Shown here in pieces: positions 9,007-17,903 of a DNA stretch of 64,000 nucleotides. Each line of letters opens with the position of its first letter. The stretch's first letter is position 1. A model generated the notes under the pieces. That model was not told the DNA's origin, did no database searches, and was given only the letters and a program-made list of their open reading frames with translations. Source of the DNA: Sulfitobacter delicatus (GTDB lineage Bacteria > Pseudomonadota > Alphaproteobacteria > Rhodobacterales > Rhodobacteraceae); contig NZ_FNBP01000006.1 of assembly GCF_900102535.1 (NCBI RefSeq), positions 62,001-126,000 of the forward strand. Direction: 5' to 3'. The translations under genes and the position numbers were made by a program.

Positions 9007-9780
9007 ATGCTGAAAATCTCCGACCTCGTGAAGCGCTATGGCAGCGGTGATCCGGTGCTGAAAAACCTCGACCTGACGATCGAGGGCGAAAGCGTCGTGT
9101 CGATCATCGGCTCATCGGGCGCGGGCAAATCCACGCTGCTGCGCTGCATCAACCGATTGGTGGAGCCGACCTCGGGGTCGATCAACCTCAATGGCACCGA
9201 ACTCACCAGCCTGCGGGGCAAGAACCTGCGCGCCGCCCGGCGCAAGATCGGCATGGTGTTTCAGGGGTTCAACCTCGTCGACCGTCTGACCGTAATGGAG
9301 AATGTGCAGTCGGGCCGTCTGGGCTATATCTCGACATGGTCCGCCGTGACCCGCCGCTATCCCAAAGAAGACATTCGCCGCGCCTTTGAGTTGATGGAAC
9401 GCGTCGGCATCGCCCAATATGCCAACACCCGCGCCGATCAACTGTCAGGCGGTGAGCGCCAGCGTGTCGGCGTGGTCCGCGCCCTGATGCAAGACCCCGA
9501 CATCCTGCTGGCTGATGAGCCGACCGCCTCGCTCGACCCAAAAACCTCCGAGCAGATCATGGGCCTGCTGCGCGACCTCGCGGGCGAATTGAAACTGCCT
9601 GTGCTGATCAACATCCACAACGTGACCGAGGCCAAGGAATACACCGACCGCATCGTCGGGATGCGCTATGGCCGGATCATTTTCGACGACGTCCCCGCCC
9701 AGCTTGATCAAGAGGCGATGGACCAGATTTACGCAGGCAGCCCCCATGCCGACCGCGCCAAAGATGGGGCCGCAGCATGA
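9007..9780 (+). CDS. phnC: Phosphonate ABC transporter ATPase (PhnC)
   Basis: 257 residues. Walker A is GSSGAGKST near residue 37, the ABC signature is LSGGERQRVGVVRAL, and Walker B is ILLADEPTASLDP, followed by a conserved switch His in NIHNV. The RLGYISTWSAVTRRYP segment after the Q-loop is typical of PhnC. It follows phnD by 54 bases and overlaps the first permease gene by four bases. Confidence 0.95.
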   Translation: MLKISDLVKRYGSGDPVLKNLDLTIEGESVVSIIGSSGAGKSTLLRCINRLVEPTSGSINLNGTELTSLRGKNLRAARRKIGMVFQGFNLVDRLTVMENVQSGRLGYISTWSAVTRRYPKEDIRRAFELMERVGIAQYANTRADQLSGGERQRVGVVRALMQDPDILLADEPTASLDPKTSEQIMGLLRDLAGELKLPVLINIHNVTEAKEYTDRIVGMRYGRIIFDDVPAQLDQEAMDQIYAGSPHADRAKDGAAA

Positions 9781-10571
9781 GCGCCCCCCGCGACACGTGG
9801 AAAAAGCCACCCTTCATCGCCAACCCGGTGCTTCGCTGGGCGGTGATCCTCGGTGCGCTGGCATATTTTGGCTGGGTCGGCACCACCATGCCCATCGACT
9901 GGAACCGCGTTGCCGAAGGCATTGGCCGCGCCGGTCGCATCTTTGGCGGGGCCTTTCCGCCCAGCTTTGAACGCTCGGGCCTGCTGATCGACGGCTTTCT
10001 CGAAAGCCTGAAAATCGCCATCCTCGCCACCGCAGGCGGGGTGCTTTTGTCGATCCCCATCGCCTTTATGTCCGCGCGTAATGTGGCCCCCAAACCGATC
10101 TTCTATCTGGGCCGCGCCATCATCATTGTGGCGCGCAGTTTCCACCCTGTCATCGTCGCGATCCTCTTCGTCAAAGCCGTGGGCTTTGGCCCCTTCGCCG
10201 GGGTGCTGACGCTAATCGTCTATTCCATAGGCTTCGTCGCCAAGATGCTGGCCGAGCGGATCGAAGAGATCGACTTTGGCCAGGTCGAAGCCATGCGCGC
10301 CGCCGGTGCGCCCTATTTCTCCACCCTGACCTATGCGATCTTCCCGCAAATCATGCCGCGCCAGATCGGTCTCACGATCTACCAACTCGACAGCAACCTG
10401 CGCGCTTCGGCGGTGGTGGGCATCGTCGGCGCGGGCGGCATCGGCGCGACGCTGGCCAATGCCTTCGGGCGCTATGACTATGACTTCGCGCTCGCCATCA
10501 CCATGGTCATCGTCGGTGTGATCCTTGTCTCCGAAGCCGTCAGCGGCGTGATCAGAAAGCGCATCCAATGA
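9777..10571 (+). CDS. phnE: Phosphonate ABC transporter permease (PhnE, first copy)
   Basis: 264 residues with about six membrane helices. The cytoplasmic coupling loop is VEAMRAAGAPYFSTLTYAIF. It overlaps phnC and the second phnE by four bases each, so the three are translationally coupled. Paired PhnE proteins are common in this transporter family in Roseobacters and presumably form a heterodimer. Confidence 0.93.
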   Translation: MSAPRDTWKKPPFIANPVLRWAVILGALAYFGWVGTTMPIDWNRVAEGIGRAGRIFGGAFPPSFERSGLLIDGFLESLKIAILATAGGVLLSIPIAFMSARNVAPKPIFYLGRAIIIVARSFHPVIVAILFVKAVGFGPFAGVLTLIVYSIGFVAKMLAERIEEIDFGQVEAMRAAGAPYFSTLTYAIFPQIMPRQIGLTIYQLDSNLRASAVVGIVGAGGIGATLANAFGRYDYDFALAITMVIVGVILVSEAVSGVIRKRIQ

Positions 10572-11377
10572 CCACGCTTGCAAAAAAATTCGGTCGCGAC
10601 GACTGGACCCGCTTCACCCTGCGCCAGCGCATGACGCGCTATGCTGTGATCTTTGGCTGCGCGCTTGCCATCGCATGGGCGCTGACCTCTATCGAAGTCA
10701 TATGGGCTTGGGTCTGGGGCGCGCCGGAGCAGATTGGCGACCTCTTTGGCCGCATGTATCCGCCTGACCCCAGCAATCTTGAGACCATTCTCAAGGTGCT
10801 TTGGGACACGGTGAACATCGCCACTTTCGCCACCACCTTTGCGGTGCTGCTGTCGCTGCCAGTGGCCTATATCGCCGCGCAAAACACCACGCCCAACCGC
10901 GCCACACTTTGGCTCGGGCGGCTGATCCTCGTGACTTCGCGGTCGGTCAATACGATCATCTGGGCGCTGTTGTTCGTGGCCATCTTTGGCCCCGGCGTGG
11001 TGGCGGGCATTTTGGCGATCATGTTCCGCTCCATCGGCTTTGTCGGCAAACTGCTGGGCGAAGCGATTGAGGAAATCGACAAGCGCCCCGTCGAAGCACT
11101 CGAAGCCACAGGTGCCTCGCGTTTCAAGGTCATCGCCTATGCCATCGTGCCGCAGGTCATGCCGACCTTCTGGGCGGTCTCAATCCTGCGGTGGGACATC
11201 AACCTGCGCGAATCCACTGTGCTCGGCCTCGTCGGCGCAGGCGGCATCGGGATCATTTTGCAGGGTGCCATCGACACCTTCAACTGGCCCGAAGTCGCCA
11301 CGATCCTCATCGCGATCATCGTCTTGGTGATCATTGGCGAGATCATCTCGGCCTTCCTGCGTCGCCGCATTCTGTGA
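10568..11377 (+). CDS. phnE: Phosphonate ABC transporter permease (PhnE, second copy)
   Basis: 269 residues, homologous in layout to the preceding permease. The coupling loop is VEALEATGASRFKVIAYAIV and the conserved NLRESTVLGLVGAGGIG stretch is present. Its TGA overlaps a GTG that starts the HAD gene. Together with phnD, phnC and the first phnE it completes the importer. No C-P lyase or phosphonatase gene is visible in the window. Confidence 0.93.
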   Translation: MTTLAKKFGRDDWTRFTLRQRMTRYAVIFGCALAIAWALTSIEVIWAWVWGAPEQIGDLFGRMYPPDPSNLETILKVLWDTVNIATFATTFAVLLSLPVAYIAAQNTTPNRATLWLGRLILVTSRSVNTIIWALLFVAIFGPGVVAGILAIMFRSIGFVGKLLGEAIEEIDKRPVEALEATGASRFKVIAYAIVPQVMPTFWAVSILRWDINLRESTVLGLVGAGGIGIILQGAIDTFNWPEVATILIAIIVLVIIGEIISAFLRRRIL

Positions 11378-12279
11378 GCACCGCAATAGACCCCGCGCAG
11401 GCGCTGGCCGAATACCAGCGCCTGCGCCCCCGCCTGCCCGCCCATCAAGGGCGCGGCAAGGCGACCCCAGCGGCGCGGTTTCTAGATATCGTCGCGCCTT
11501 ATGATCTGATCCTTTTCGATGCCTACGGCGTGCTGAACGTCGGCGAAACGGCCATCGACGGCGCCGCGCAGACCATTGCCGCCCTGCGCGGCATGGGCAA
11601 AAGGGTCATGGTCGTGTCGAACTCCGCCGCCTACCCAAAGGCGCATATGATGATGCGATATGCCCGGCTCGGCTTTGACTTCACCCCCGACGAAGTCGTC
11701 ACCAGCCGCGAGGCGCTGCTCGCCCGCGTGGCCAATGAGCCTGCGCGGCACTGGGGCGTCATGCTGAACCCGGACAAGGACATCGGCGAGATTGCCGAGC
11801 TTGGCGCCACCGTGCTCGCCGACGATCCGGCGCTTTATGACGCGGTCGAAGGCTTCCTCCTCGTCGGCGCCGATGGCTGGACCGAAGCGCGCCAAGCTCT
11901 GCTCGAAGCCAGCCTCACCCGCCATCCGCGCCCCGTTTTTGTCGGCAACCCCGATCTCGTCGCCCCGCGCGAAGACGGGCTTTCGCTCGAACCCGGCTGG
12001 TTCGCGCATCGTCTGATTGACGCCACTGGCGTGCCGGTCCACTTCTGCGGCAAACCTTTTCCCGATATCTTCGATCTGGCCCTCGCCCGCCGCGACCCCA
12101 CCGCGCCGGAGCGTGTGCTGATGGTCGGCGATACGCTGCACACCGACATCCTCGGCGGCGCGCAGGCAGGTTTTGCCACCGCGCTTGTTAGCGGTCACGG
12201 TTCTCTACTGGGTCTGGACGTGGCGGACGCTATCGCAAGTTCCGGCATCGCGCCTGACCATATCGTCGCACAAATCTGA
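11374..12279 (+). CDS. HAD-superfamily (subclass IIA, NagD-like) hydrolase
   Basis: 301 residues from the GTG at 11374, which overlaps the TGA of the permease gene. The longer frame upstream is out of frame within phnE and not needed. HAD motif I is DAYGVL near residue 45, with Tyr where most HAD enzymes have Asp. Motif II is VVSNSA, and motif III/IV are the Lys in HFCGKPFPDIF and MVGDTLHTDI. The IIA cap resembles the TIGR01459 group. Placement as last gene of a phosphonate-type import operon suggests dephosphorylation of the imported compound. The substrate is not known. Confidence 0.85.
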   Translation: MSTAIDPAQALAEYQRLRPRLPAHQGRGKATPAARFLDIVAPYDLILFDAYGVLNVGETAIDGAAQTIAALRGMGKRVMVVSNSAAYPKAHMMMRYARLGFDFTPDEVVTSREALLARVANEPARHWGVMLNPDKDIGEIAELGATVLADDPALYDAVEGFLLVGADGWTEARQALLEASLTRHPRPVFVGNPDLVAPREDGLSLEPGWFAHRLIDATGVPVHFCGKPFPDIFDLALARRDPTAPERVLMVGDTLHTDILGGAQAGFATALVSGHGSLLGLDVADAIASSGIAPDHIVAQI

Positions 12280-12384
12280 CCGCAGAACATTTGCACGCAA
12301 AGCCCCGACCCCCCATTGCCATTTGGCGCGCTGGTCGCTAGCAATTTTCCTGACCTTGTTAATAAGATCGCTGGAGGATACAAA

Positions 12385-13368
12385 ATGTTCAAAATGATGC
12401 GCCACACGGCAATAATCGCAACCCTGGCCACCGTCACTGGGGGCGCGCTTTTCGCCCAGACCGAAGTGAAGATCGGCTACGCACTGGCCCCCGACAGCCA
12501 CTACGGCGTTGCCGCGCAGAAGTGGGAAGAGGTCGTGACCGCCGAAACCGACGGCAAGTTCACCTTCCGCCACTTCCCCTCCTCCGGTCTTGGCGGTGAG
12601 CGCGAAGTCGTTGAGGGCCTGCAGCTTGGCACCGTTGAAGCGACCATCGTTTCCACCGGCACGCTGAGCAACTTTGTCCCCGCCACCGGCGTCACCGACA
12701 TTCCCTTCCTGTTCCGCAGCCTTGACCACGCCCGCCGCGTGCTCGACGGCCCTATCGGTCAGGACATCTTGGGCGAGTTCGACAGCGCCGGTCTGGTCGC
12801 GCTGGCCTGGGGTGAGCAGGGTTTCCGCCACATCACCAACAACCGCAATGCGATTCAGACACCCGAAGACATTGCAGGCATGAAGCTGCGCACGATGGAA
12901 AACCCGGTGCACCTCGACGCCTTCAACGCCGCCGGGGCGGCGCCGGGGCCAATGGCATGGCCCGAGGTGATCAGCTCGCTGCAGCAGGGCACCATCGACG
13001 GGCAGGAAAACCCGCTGTCGGTGATTGTCTCGGTCAAGCTCGACGAAGTGCAGAAGTACCTGACCCTCTCGGGCCACGTCTATTCCCCCGCCATGCTGCT
13101 GGTCAGCAAGCCGTTCTGGGAAGGTCTGTCTGACGAAGACAAAGCCGCATTTGAGACGGGCGCGACCGAAGCCGTCGCCGCCATGCGCGCCTATGTCGAT
13201 GATGTCGAGCAAAGCGGCGTCGAGACGCTGAAAGAGCGCGGCATGGAAGTGAACGAACTGACCGAAGACCAGAAAGCCGCCTTCCGCGCCTCGATTGAGA
13301 GCGCCTATGAGGGGTATTACGAGACCTACGGTAAAGAGCTGATCGACCAGATCGCCGCGACCGAGTAA
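12385..13368 (+). CDS. TRAP transporter substrate-binding protein, DctP family
   Basis: 327 residues from the ATG at 12385, which has GGAGG at 12373-12377. A signal peptide ends near ALFAQ at residue 23. Family features include LGGEREVVEGLQLGTVEA and GMKLRTMENPVH, whose Arg normally binds the ligand carboxylate, and the DGQENPLSVI segment. It is followed by the small and large membrane subunits. It probably takes up a C4-dicarboxylate or similar organic acid; the ligand cannot be specified. Confidence 0.92.
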   Translation: MFKMMRHTAIIATLATVTGGALFAQTEVKIGYALAPDSHYGVAAQKWEEVVTAETDGKFTFRHFPSSGLGGEREVVEGLQLGTVEATIVSTGTLSNFVPATGVTDIPFLFRSLDHARRVLDGPIGQDILGEFDSAGLVALAWGEQGFRHITNNRNAIQTPEDIAGMKLRTMENPVHLDAFNAAGAAPGPMAWPEVISSLQQGTIDGQENPLSVIVSVKLDEVQKYLTLSGHVYSPAMLLVSKPFWEGLSDEDKAAFETGATEAVAAMRAYVDDVEQSGVETLKERGMEVNELTEDQKAAFRASIESAYEGYYETYGKELIDQIAATE

Positions 13369-13389
13369 GCTCGACCACAAGTAAAAAGG

Positions 13390-13418
13390 CGGCCGGGAGC
13401 AGCGCTTCCGGCCGTTTT
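13390..13418 (+). terminator. Stem-loop with T-run between dctP and dctQ genes
   Basis: An 11-bp stem (13390-13400 with 13404-13414, one G-T pair) with a three-base loop is followed by TTTT at 13415-13418. Its position just after the binding-protein gene fits partial termination or 3' protection, which would give more binding protein than membrane subunits. Confidence 0.7.
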
Positions 13419-13434
13419 GCACGGGGGGAGAACC

Positions 13435-13953
13435 ATGCGCAAATTGGAACGGATATTCGTCTGGCTGAACGCCGCTGCGGTGATCGGCTGCCTGACGGGA
13501 ATGGTGCTCGTGGTGGGGGCAAATGTCGCGCTGCGCTTTGGCACCAACCATTCGCTTTCATGGTCCGACGAAGTCGCCCGCTACCTGATGATCTGGATGA
13601 CCTTTCTCGGCGCGGGCCTTGCGCTGCGGCAGGGCGGGCATGTGGCGATCACCAATCTGCATGAGGTGATCTCGACCCGCGCGCAGCGCATCTTGCGCGC
13701 CGCGATCGTCGCGGTTCTGCTGTTTTTCTTTGCCTATATGGTGCAGGTCGGCTGGGACTATATGCAGCGGTCGCAGTATCAGATGACCCCGGCGATGCGT
13801 CTCTCGTTCCGCTATGTCTATGCCGCGATGCCGGTGGGGTTCAGCCTGCTCATTGTACATCTGCTGCTCATCACCAAACCCTTCGTCATGGCGGGCCAGT
13901 ACCGTCAAGCCAATGGCGCGACCGAGAACATGCCCGGAGCCGCCAATGGCTGA
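13435..13953 (+). CDS. TRAP transporter small permease subunit (DctQ)
   Basis: 172 residues from the ATG at 13435, with GGGGAG just upstream. There are four hydrophobic helices. The family segment WSDEVARYLMIWMTFLGAG with a conserved Arg/Trp pattern is present between helices one and two. Its stop overlaps the start of the large subunit by eight bases. Confidence 0.92.
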   Translation: MRKLERIFVWLNAAAVIGCLTGMVLVVGANVALRFGTNHSLSWSDEVARYLMIWMTFLGAGLALRQGGHVAITNLHEVISTRAQRILRAAIVAVLLFFFAYMVQVGWDYMQRSQYQMTPAMRLSFRYVYAAMPVGFSLLIVHLLLITKPFVMAGQYRQANGATENMPGAANG

Positions 13954-15229
13954 GATCCTCTTCCTATCGCTCTTTGTCCTAATGGTGCTGGGCCTGCCCG
14001 TGGCTTTTGCCATGGCGATCTCGGTTTTTGCCGCCATTGGCTTGGGCAGTTCCTACCCGCAGATCGTTGTCGTCAAAGAGATGTTCTCGGGCCTCGACAG
14101 TTTCCCTCTCTTGGCCGTGCCCTTCTTCATTCTCGCCGCCGAGATCATGACCGGCGGCGCGATCACCCACACCCTGCTGCGTTTCGCGGCGCAATTTGTC
14201 GGCCACCTGCGCGGGGGTTTGGGCTATGCTAATGTGATCTCCTCCACCATGTTCGCAGGCATCTCCGGCTCGGCACTGGCCGATGCGGCGGGGCCGGGGG
14301 CGATGATGATCCGCATGATGGAGAAGGGCGGTTATGACCGCTCTTATGCCGGGGCGCTGACGATATCTTCGGCGGTTGTCGGGCCGATCATTCCGCCCTC
14401 GATCGTGATGATCATCTACGCGCTGCAGGATCAGGAAGTCTCGGTCGGCTCGCTCTTTATGGCTGGTGTGATCCCGGGGCTTTTGCTGGCCTTCGGCAGC
14501 CTTGCCGCCAATGGATACGTCAGCTGGAAACGCGACTACCGCAGCGTTGATGCCCGCCCCGACCGCGCACAGATGTGGCGCAATACGGGCATGGCCCTGC
14601 CCGCGCTTGGCCTCATCGTGCTGATCGTCGGCGGCATCCGGGGCGGCATTTTCACCCCCACCGAGGCCTCGGTCATTGCGGTCTTCTACGCCCTCTTCTG
14701 CGGGTTCTTCATCTACCGCGCCCTGCGCCTGCGCGACCTGCCGGGGCTGATCCTGCGCGCCGCACTGATCTCTTCGGCGGTGCTCTTGATCCTCGGCGCC
14801 GCGCGGGCCTTTGCTTGGGTGCTGGTGATCGAAGGCGTGCCGCAGTTTCTGGCCGAGACGATCATCTCGTGGGAGCTCTCGCCGATCCTGTTTCTGCTGG
14901 CCGTGAACGTGCTGTTGCTGTTGTTCGGCCTCTTCATGGACCCGCTGCCCGGCGTGATGATCCTCGTCCCGATCTTGGCGCCGATCAGCCATGCGCTTGG
15001 CATCGCGCCGGACCACTTTGCCATCGTCGTGATCGTGAACCTGACGCTGGGGCTGACCACGCCGCCGGTTGGGAGTTTGATCTTTGTGGTGTCTTCAGCG
15101 GTGAACCTAAGCCCCGCCGCGCTGATCCGCGAGATGCCGCCGTTCTTTCTAGCGAATTTTCTGGTGCTGATGCTGCTGACCTTCGTGCCCGCGCTGAGCA
15201 CCTGGCTACCGAAGATCAGCGGTTTCTAG
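13946..15229 (+). CDS. TRAP transporter large permease subunit (DctM)
   Basis: 427 residues from the ATG at 13946 inside the end of the dctQ gene. A dozen hydrophobic segments and the conserved SGSALADAAGPG and GPIIPPSIVMIIYAL motifs mark the DctM family. The C-terminal NLTLGLTTPPVGSLIF repeat is also typical. It is the Na+-coupled transport subunit of the first TRAP system. Confidence 0.94.
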   Translation: MAEILFLSLFVLMVLGLPVAFAMAISVFAAIGLGSSYPQIVVVKEMFSGLDSFPLLAVPFFILAAEIMTGGAITHTLLRFAAQFVGHLRGGLGYANVISSTMFAGISGSALADAAGPGAMMIRMMEKGGYDRSYAGALTISSAVVGPIIPPSIVMIIYALQDQEVSVGSLFMAGVIPGLLLAFGSLAANGYVSWKRDYRSVDARPDRAQMWRNTGMALPALGLIVLIVGGIRGGIFTPTEASVIAVFYALFCGFFIYRALRLRDLPGLILRAALISSAVLLILGAARAFAWVLVIEGVPQFLAETIISWELSPILFLLAVNVLLLLFGLFMDPLPGVMILVPILAPISHALGIAPDHFAIVVIVNLTLGLTTPPVGSLIFVVSSAVNLSPAALIREMPPFFLANFLVLMLLTFVPALSTWLPKISGF

Positions 15230-15238
15230 AAAGCTCCC

Positions 15239-15318
15239 GCCCGGCCGCGGGCCGGGCAGCGCCGACCCGCCCCCCTGGGGCAGCGCTTTCAGCCCCACCC
15301 CGCGGCTCGGCGCTGCCC
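15239..15318. repeat. GC-rich nested palindromes between convergent genes
   Basis: GGGCAGCGCCGA at 15254-15265 and TCGGCGCTGCCC at 15307-15318 are a perfect 12-bp inverted repeat. Inside it TGGGGC (15276-15281) pairs with GCCCCA (15292-15297). A competing hairpin pairs 15239-15245 with 15251-15257. It lies between dctM and the oppositely oriented aldehyde dehydrogenase gene and could act as a bidirectional terminator or be a copy of an intergenic repeat. Confidence 0.55.
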
Positions 15319-15345
15319 TCAGCGTTCAATCAAAAGCGTTGCGAT

Positions 15346-16842
15346 TTATTCCGTCTGGATCCAAACCGCTTTCGTATCCAAATACGCCTGCAGGTGCTCC
15401 ACACCACCTTCCTTGCCATAGCCCGACATCTTCAGCCCGCCAAAGGGCACCGCCGGATCAATCGCGTGGTACATATTCACCCAAACCGACCCCGCCTTCA
15501 GCCGCTTCACCGTGCGGTGCGCCGTGCTCAAATCGCGGGTAAATATCCCCGCCGCCAGACCGTAAGGCGTTGCATTGGCGCGGGTCACCACCTCCTCCAT
15601 CGTGTCGAAGGGTAGCACCGAGATCACGGGGCCAAAAATCTCTTCCCGCGCAATGGTCATCTCGTCGGTCACATCGGCAAAGATCACCGGCTCTAGGAAG
15701 TTGCCCCCCGCAAAGCCGTCCCCCTCCGGCCGCCCGCCACCGGTGACCAAACGCGCGCCCTCGGCCTTGCCCTTGGCGATATAGCCCTCAACCTTCTCGG
15801 TCTGCACGGCGTTGATCAGCGGGCCGAGGTCCGTACCCTCGTCCAACCCATGCCCAATCTTCAGCCCCCGCGCAAAGTCGCGAAGCTTCTCGATAAATTC
15901 ATCCTGAATCTCCCGCGCCACAAAGAGCCGCGATCCCGCAATGCAAATCTGCCCCGAATGCGCATAGACCGCCATTGCCGCCACAGGCACCGCCTTGTCG
16001 ATGTCCGCATCCTTGCAGATAATCAGCGGAGATTTCCCGCCCAGTTCCAGCGTGATCCGCTTGAGGTTCTCCACCCCGGCGCGCGCGATGGTCTTGCCTG
16101 TCGCGGTCGAGCCGGTGAAAACCACCTTGTTCACATCCGGGTGTTCGGCCAGCCGCGCGCCCGCCTCGCGACCCGTGCCGGTAACGATATTGACCACACC
16201 ATCCGGCACCCCGGCCTCCTGCATTAGCCGCGCGATCATTAGGGGTGTGAGCGGCGCATCCTCGGATGGTTTCAGGACAACGGTACAGCCCGTCGCCAGC
16301 GCAGGCGCAATTTTCCAGATCGAGGCGGCCGTAGGCGCATTCCACGGAATGATCGCGCCCACCACGCCCACAGGCTCGCGGGTGGTGAAGGATACCATCG
16401 ATTGCGAAATCGAGTTCTCGATGTAGTCCCCATGCAGCGCCGTTGCCTGCCCCGCATAGAACCGCAGCATCCCGATCACCCGGCGCTTGTTGCCCATGGT
16501 CCGCGCCAACGGCAGACCCATGTCGGCGGTGTCCGACACGCAAAGCTTTTCCCAATCCCTTTCCATCACATCGGCGATGCGCAAGAGCACTTCCTGCCGG
16601 TCATAGGGCGTAAATTTAGACCACTCGCCCTCAAAGGCCCGACGTGCCGCGGCCACGGCAGCGTCGACATCCTCGGCCCCGCCCCGCGGCACCGTTGCCA
16701 GCGCCCGGCCCGACGCGGGGTCGACCACGTCAATCACCTCGCCCGAGAGCGCCGGAACATCCTTGCCGTCGATAAACATCGGGCAGAACTGCCCATGATA
16801 GAGCGTCTCGGCAATCTCGTGGGGGTCGAAGGTCAAAGTCAT
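15346..16842 (-). CDS. Aldehyde dehydrogenase (NAD(P)+-dependent)
   Basis: 498 residues from the ATG at 16842, which has GAGG six bases upstream; an ATG at 16857 has no ribosome-binding site. The catalytic residues are visible: base Glu266 in TLELGGKSP, nucleophile Cys300 in GQICIAG, and Asn168 in PWNAP, with Lys191 in LKPSE binding the cofactor. The family oxidises aldehydes to acids in the cytoplasm. It is not coupled to the dioxygenase operon, but lies in the same catabolic region, and could oxidise an aldehyde released by the aldolase-like enzyme encoded at 20649-21818. The specific aldehyde is unknown. Confidence 0.93.
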   Translation of the reverse strand: MTLTFDPHEIAETLYHGQFCPMFIDGKDVPALSGEVIDVVDPASGRALATVPRGGAEDVDAAVAAARRAFEGEWSKFTPYDRQEVLLRIADVMERDWEKLCVSDTADMGLPLARTMGNKRRVIGMLRFYAGQATALHGDYIENSISQSMVSFTTREPVGVVGAIIPWNAPTAASIWKIAPALATGCTVVLKPSEDAPLTPLMIARLMQEAGVPDGVVNIVTGTGREAGARLAEHPDVNKVVFTGSTATGKTIARAGVENLKRITLELGGKSPLIICKDADIDKAVPVAAMAVYAHSGQICIAGSRLFVAREIQDEFIEKLRDFARGLKIGHGLDEGTDLGPLINAVQTEKVEGYIAKGKAEGARLVTGGGRPEGDGFAGGNFLEPVIFADVTDEMTIAREEIFGPVISVLPFDTMEEVVTRANATPYGLAAGIFTRDLSTAHRTVKRLKAGSVWVNMYHAIDPAVPFGGLKMSGYGKEGGVEHLQAYLDTKAVWIQTE

Positions 16843-17019
16843 GTCAGCCTCATTCATTCAATGCGCCATTCCTAGCAACCATGCGGGCGGGGTCCTAGAC
16901 GCAAAGCCCGGTTTGCAGGATAAAAACGCCGCTCCGCGTTGCGCCGCAGTGGCCCGCCCTATAGAACTGCGCCCAAGGTGCCACCCGTTTGGCGGGCGGC
17001 CGGGAGCGGAGAGACATTC

Positions 17020-17892
17020 ATGAAAATCGGTATGGTCGGTGTCGGCCTGATGGGCCACGGGATTGCGCGCAATGTGATGCGGCGCGGGGGCTTTGCACTC
17101 GGCTATTTCGACCATCCCGGCAACCAGCCGACCAATGAGTTGGACGGGCTTGGGGCGACGGCTTACGATAGCCTCAGCGACCTCGCCGCCGCGTCCGATG
17201 TGATCATCCTCTGCGTCACCGGCTCCCCGCAGGTTGAAGCGATCCTCATCGGCGACAACGGCGTGATCGCGGGGCTGAAGCCCGGCGCGGTGGTGGTCGA
17301 CTGTTCCACATCTCTGCCCGAGTCGACGCTGAAAATGGCCGAAGCGGTCAAAGCGGCAGACGGCGATTTCGTCGACGCGCCGATGACCCGCACCGCCCAG
17401 TTTGCCCATGAAGGAAAGCTGAACCTGCTGGTGGGGGGCGACACAACGGTGGTCGAGAAGATCTCTCACGTTCTCGCCTCCTTCACCGAAGAGGTAAGAC
17501 ATGTGGGCGAGGTCAGCGCCGGGCACCGTCTGAAGCTCCTGCACAATTACGTCTCGGTCGGTTTCATGTCCCTCCTCGCCGAAGCCGCCGCGCAGTCCGC
17601 CGATGCGGGGATCGATCCGCAAAGCTTCGTCGATGTGCTCGCCAATGGCGGCGGCGCGAGCGCGGCGCTCGACCGTCTGTCACCTTTCATCGTGAACGGC
17701 GACCGCGAATCGCTGCCCTTTGCGATCAGCAACGCGCTTAAGGACTTCGACTATTACCGTCAGATGTCCGCCCAGGCAGGTGCCCAAGTCGAGATTGCCG
17801 ACGGGGTCTATAGCGCCCTGTCCAAGGTCGTCGAAAAAGGCGCGGGCGATGCCTATGTGCCTGAATTGGTAAAGCATTTCCGCAAGGGCTGA
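17020..17892 (+). CDS. NAD(P)-dependent beta-hydroxyacid dehydrogenase (HIBADH family)
   Basis: 290 residues from the ATG at 17020, preceded by GGAGCGGAGAG. The Rossmann motif is GMVGVGLMGHGIARNV. The substrate-binding DAPMTRTAQFAHEGKL segment replaces the usual DAPVSGG. The catalytic Lys is in AGHRLKLLHN. The enzymes interconvert 3-hydroxy acids (3-hydroxyisobutyrate, tartronate semialdehyde) and semialdehydes. The altered DAPMTR motif means the substrate differs from textbook members. It is divergent from the aldehyde dehydrogenase gene and convergent with the SDR that ends the dioxygenase operon. Confidence 0.88.
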   Translation: MKIGMVGVGLMGHGIARNVMRRGGFALGYFDHPGNQPTNELDGLGATAYDSLSDLAAASDVIILCVTGSPQVEAILIGDNGVIAGLKPGAVVVDCSTSLPESTLKMAEAVKAADGDFVDAPMTRTAQFAHEGKLNLLVGGDTTVVEKISHVLASFTEEVRHVGEVSAGHRLKLLHNYVSVGFMSLLAEAAAQSADAGIDPQSFVDVLANGGGASAALDRLSPFIVNGDRESLPFAISNALKDFDYYRQMSAQAGAQVEIADGVYSALSKVVEKGAGDAYVPELVKHFRKG

Positions 17893-17903
17893 GGCCCGCC
17901 GGG

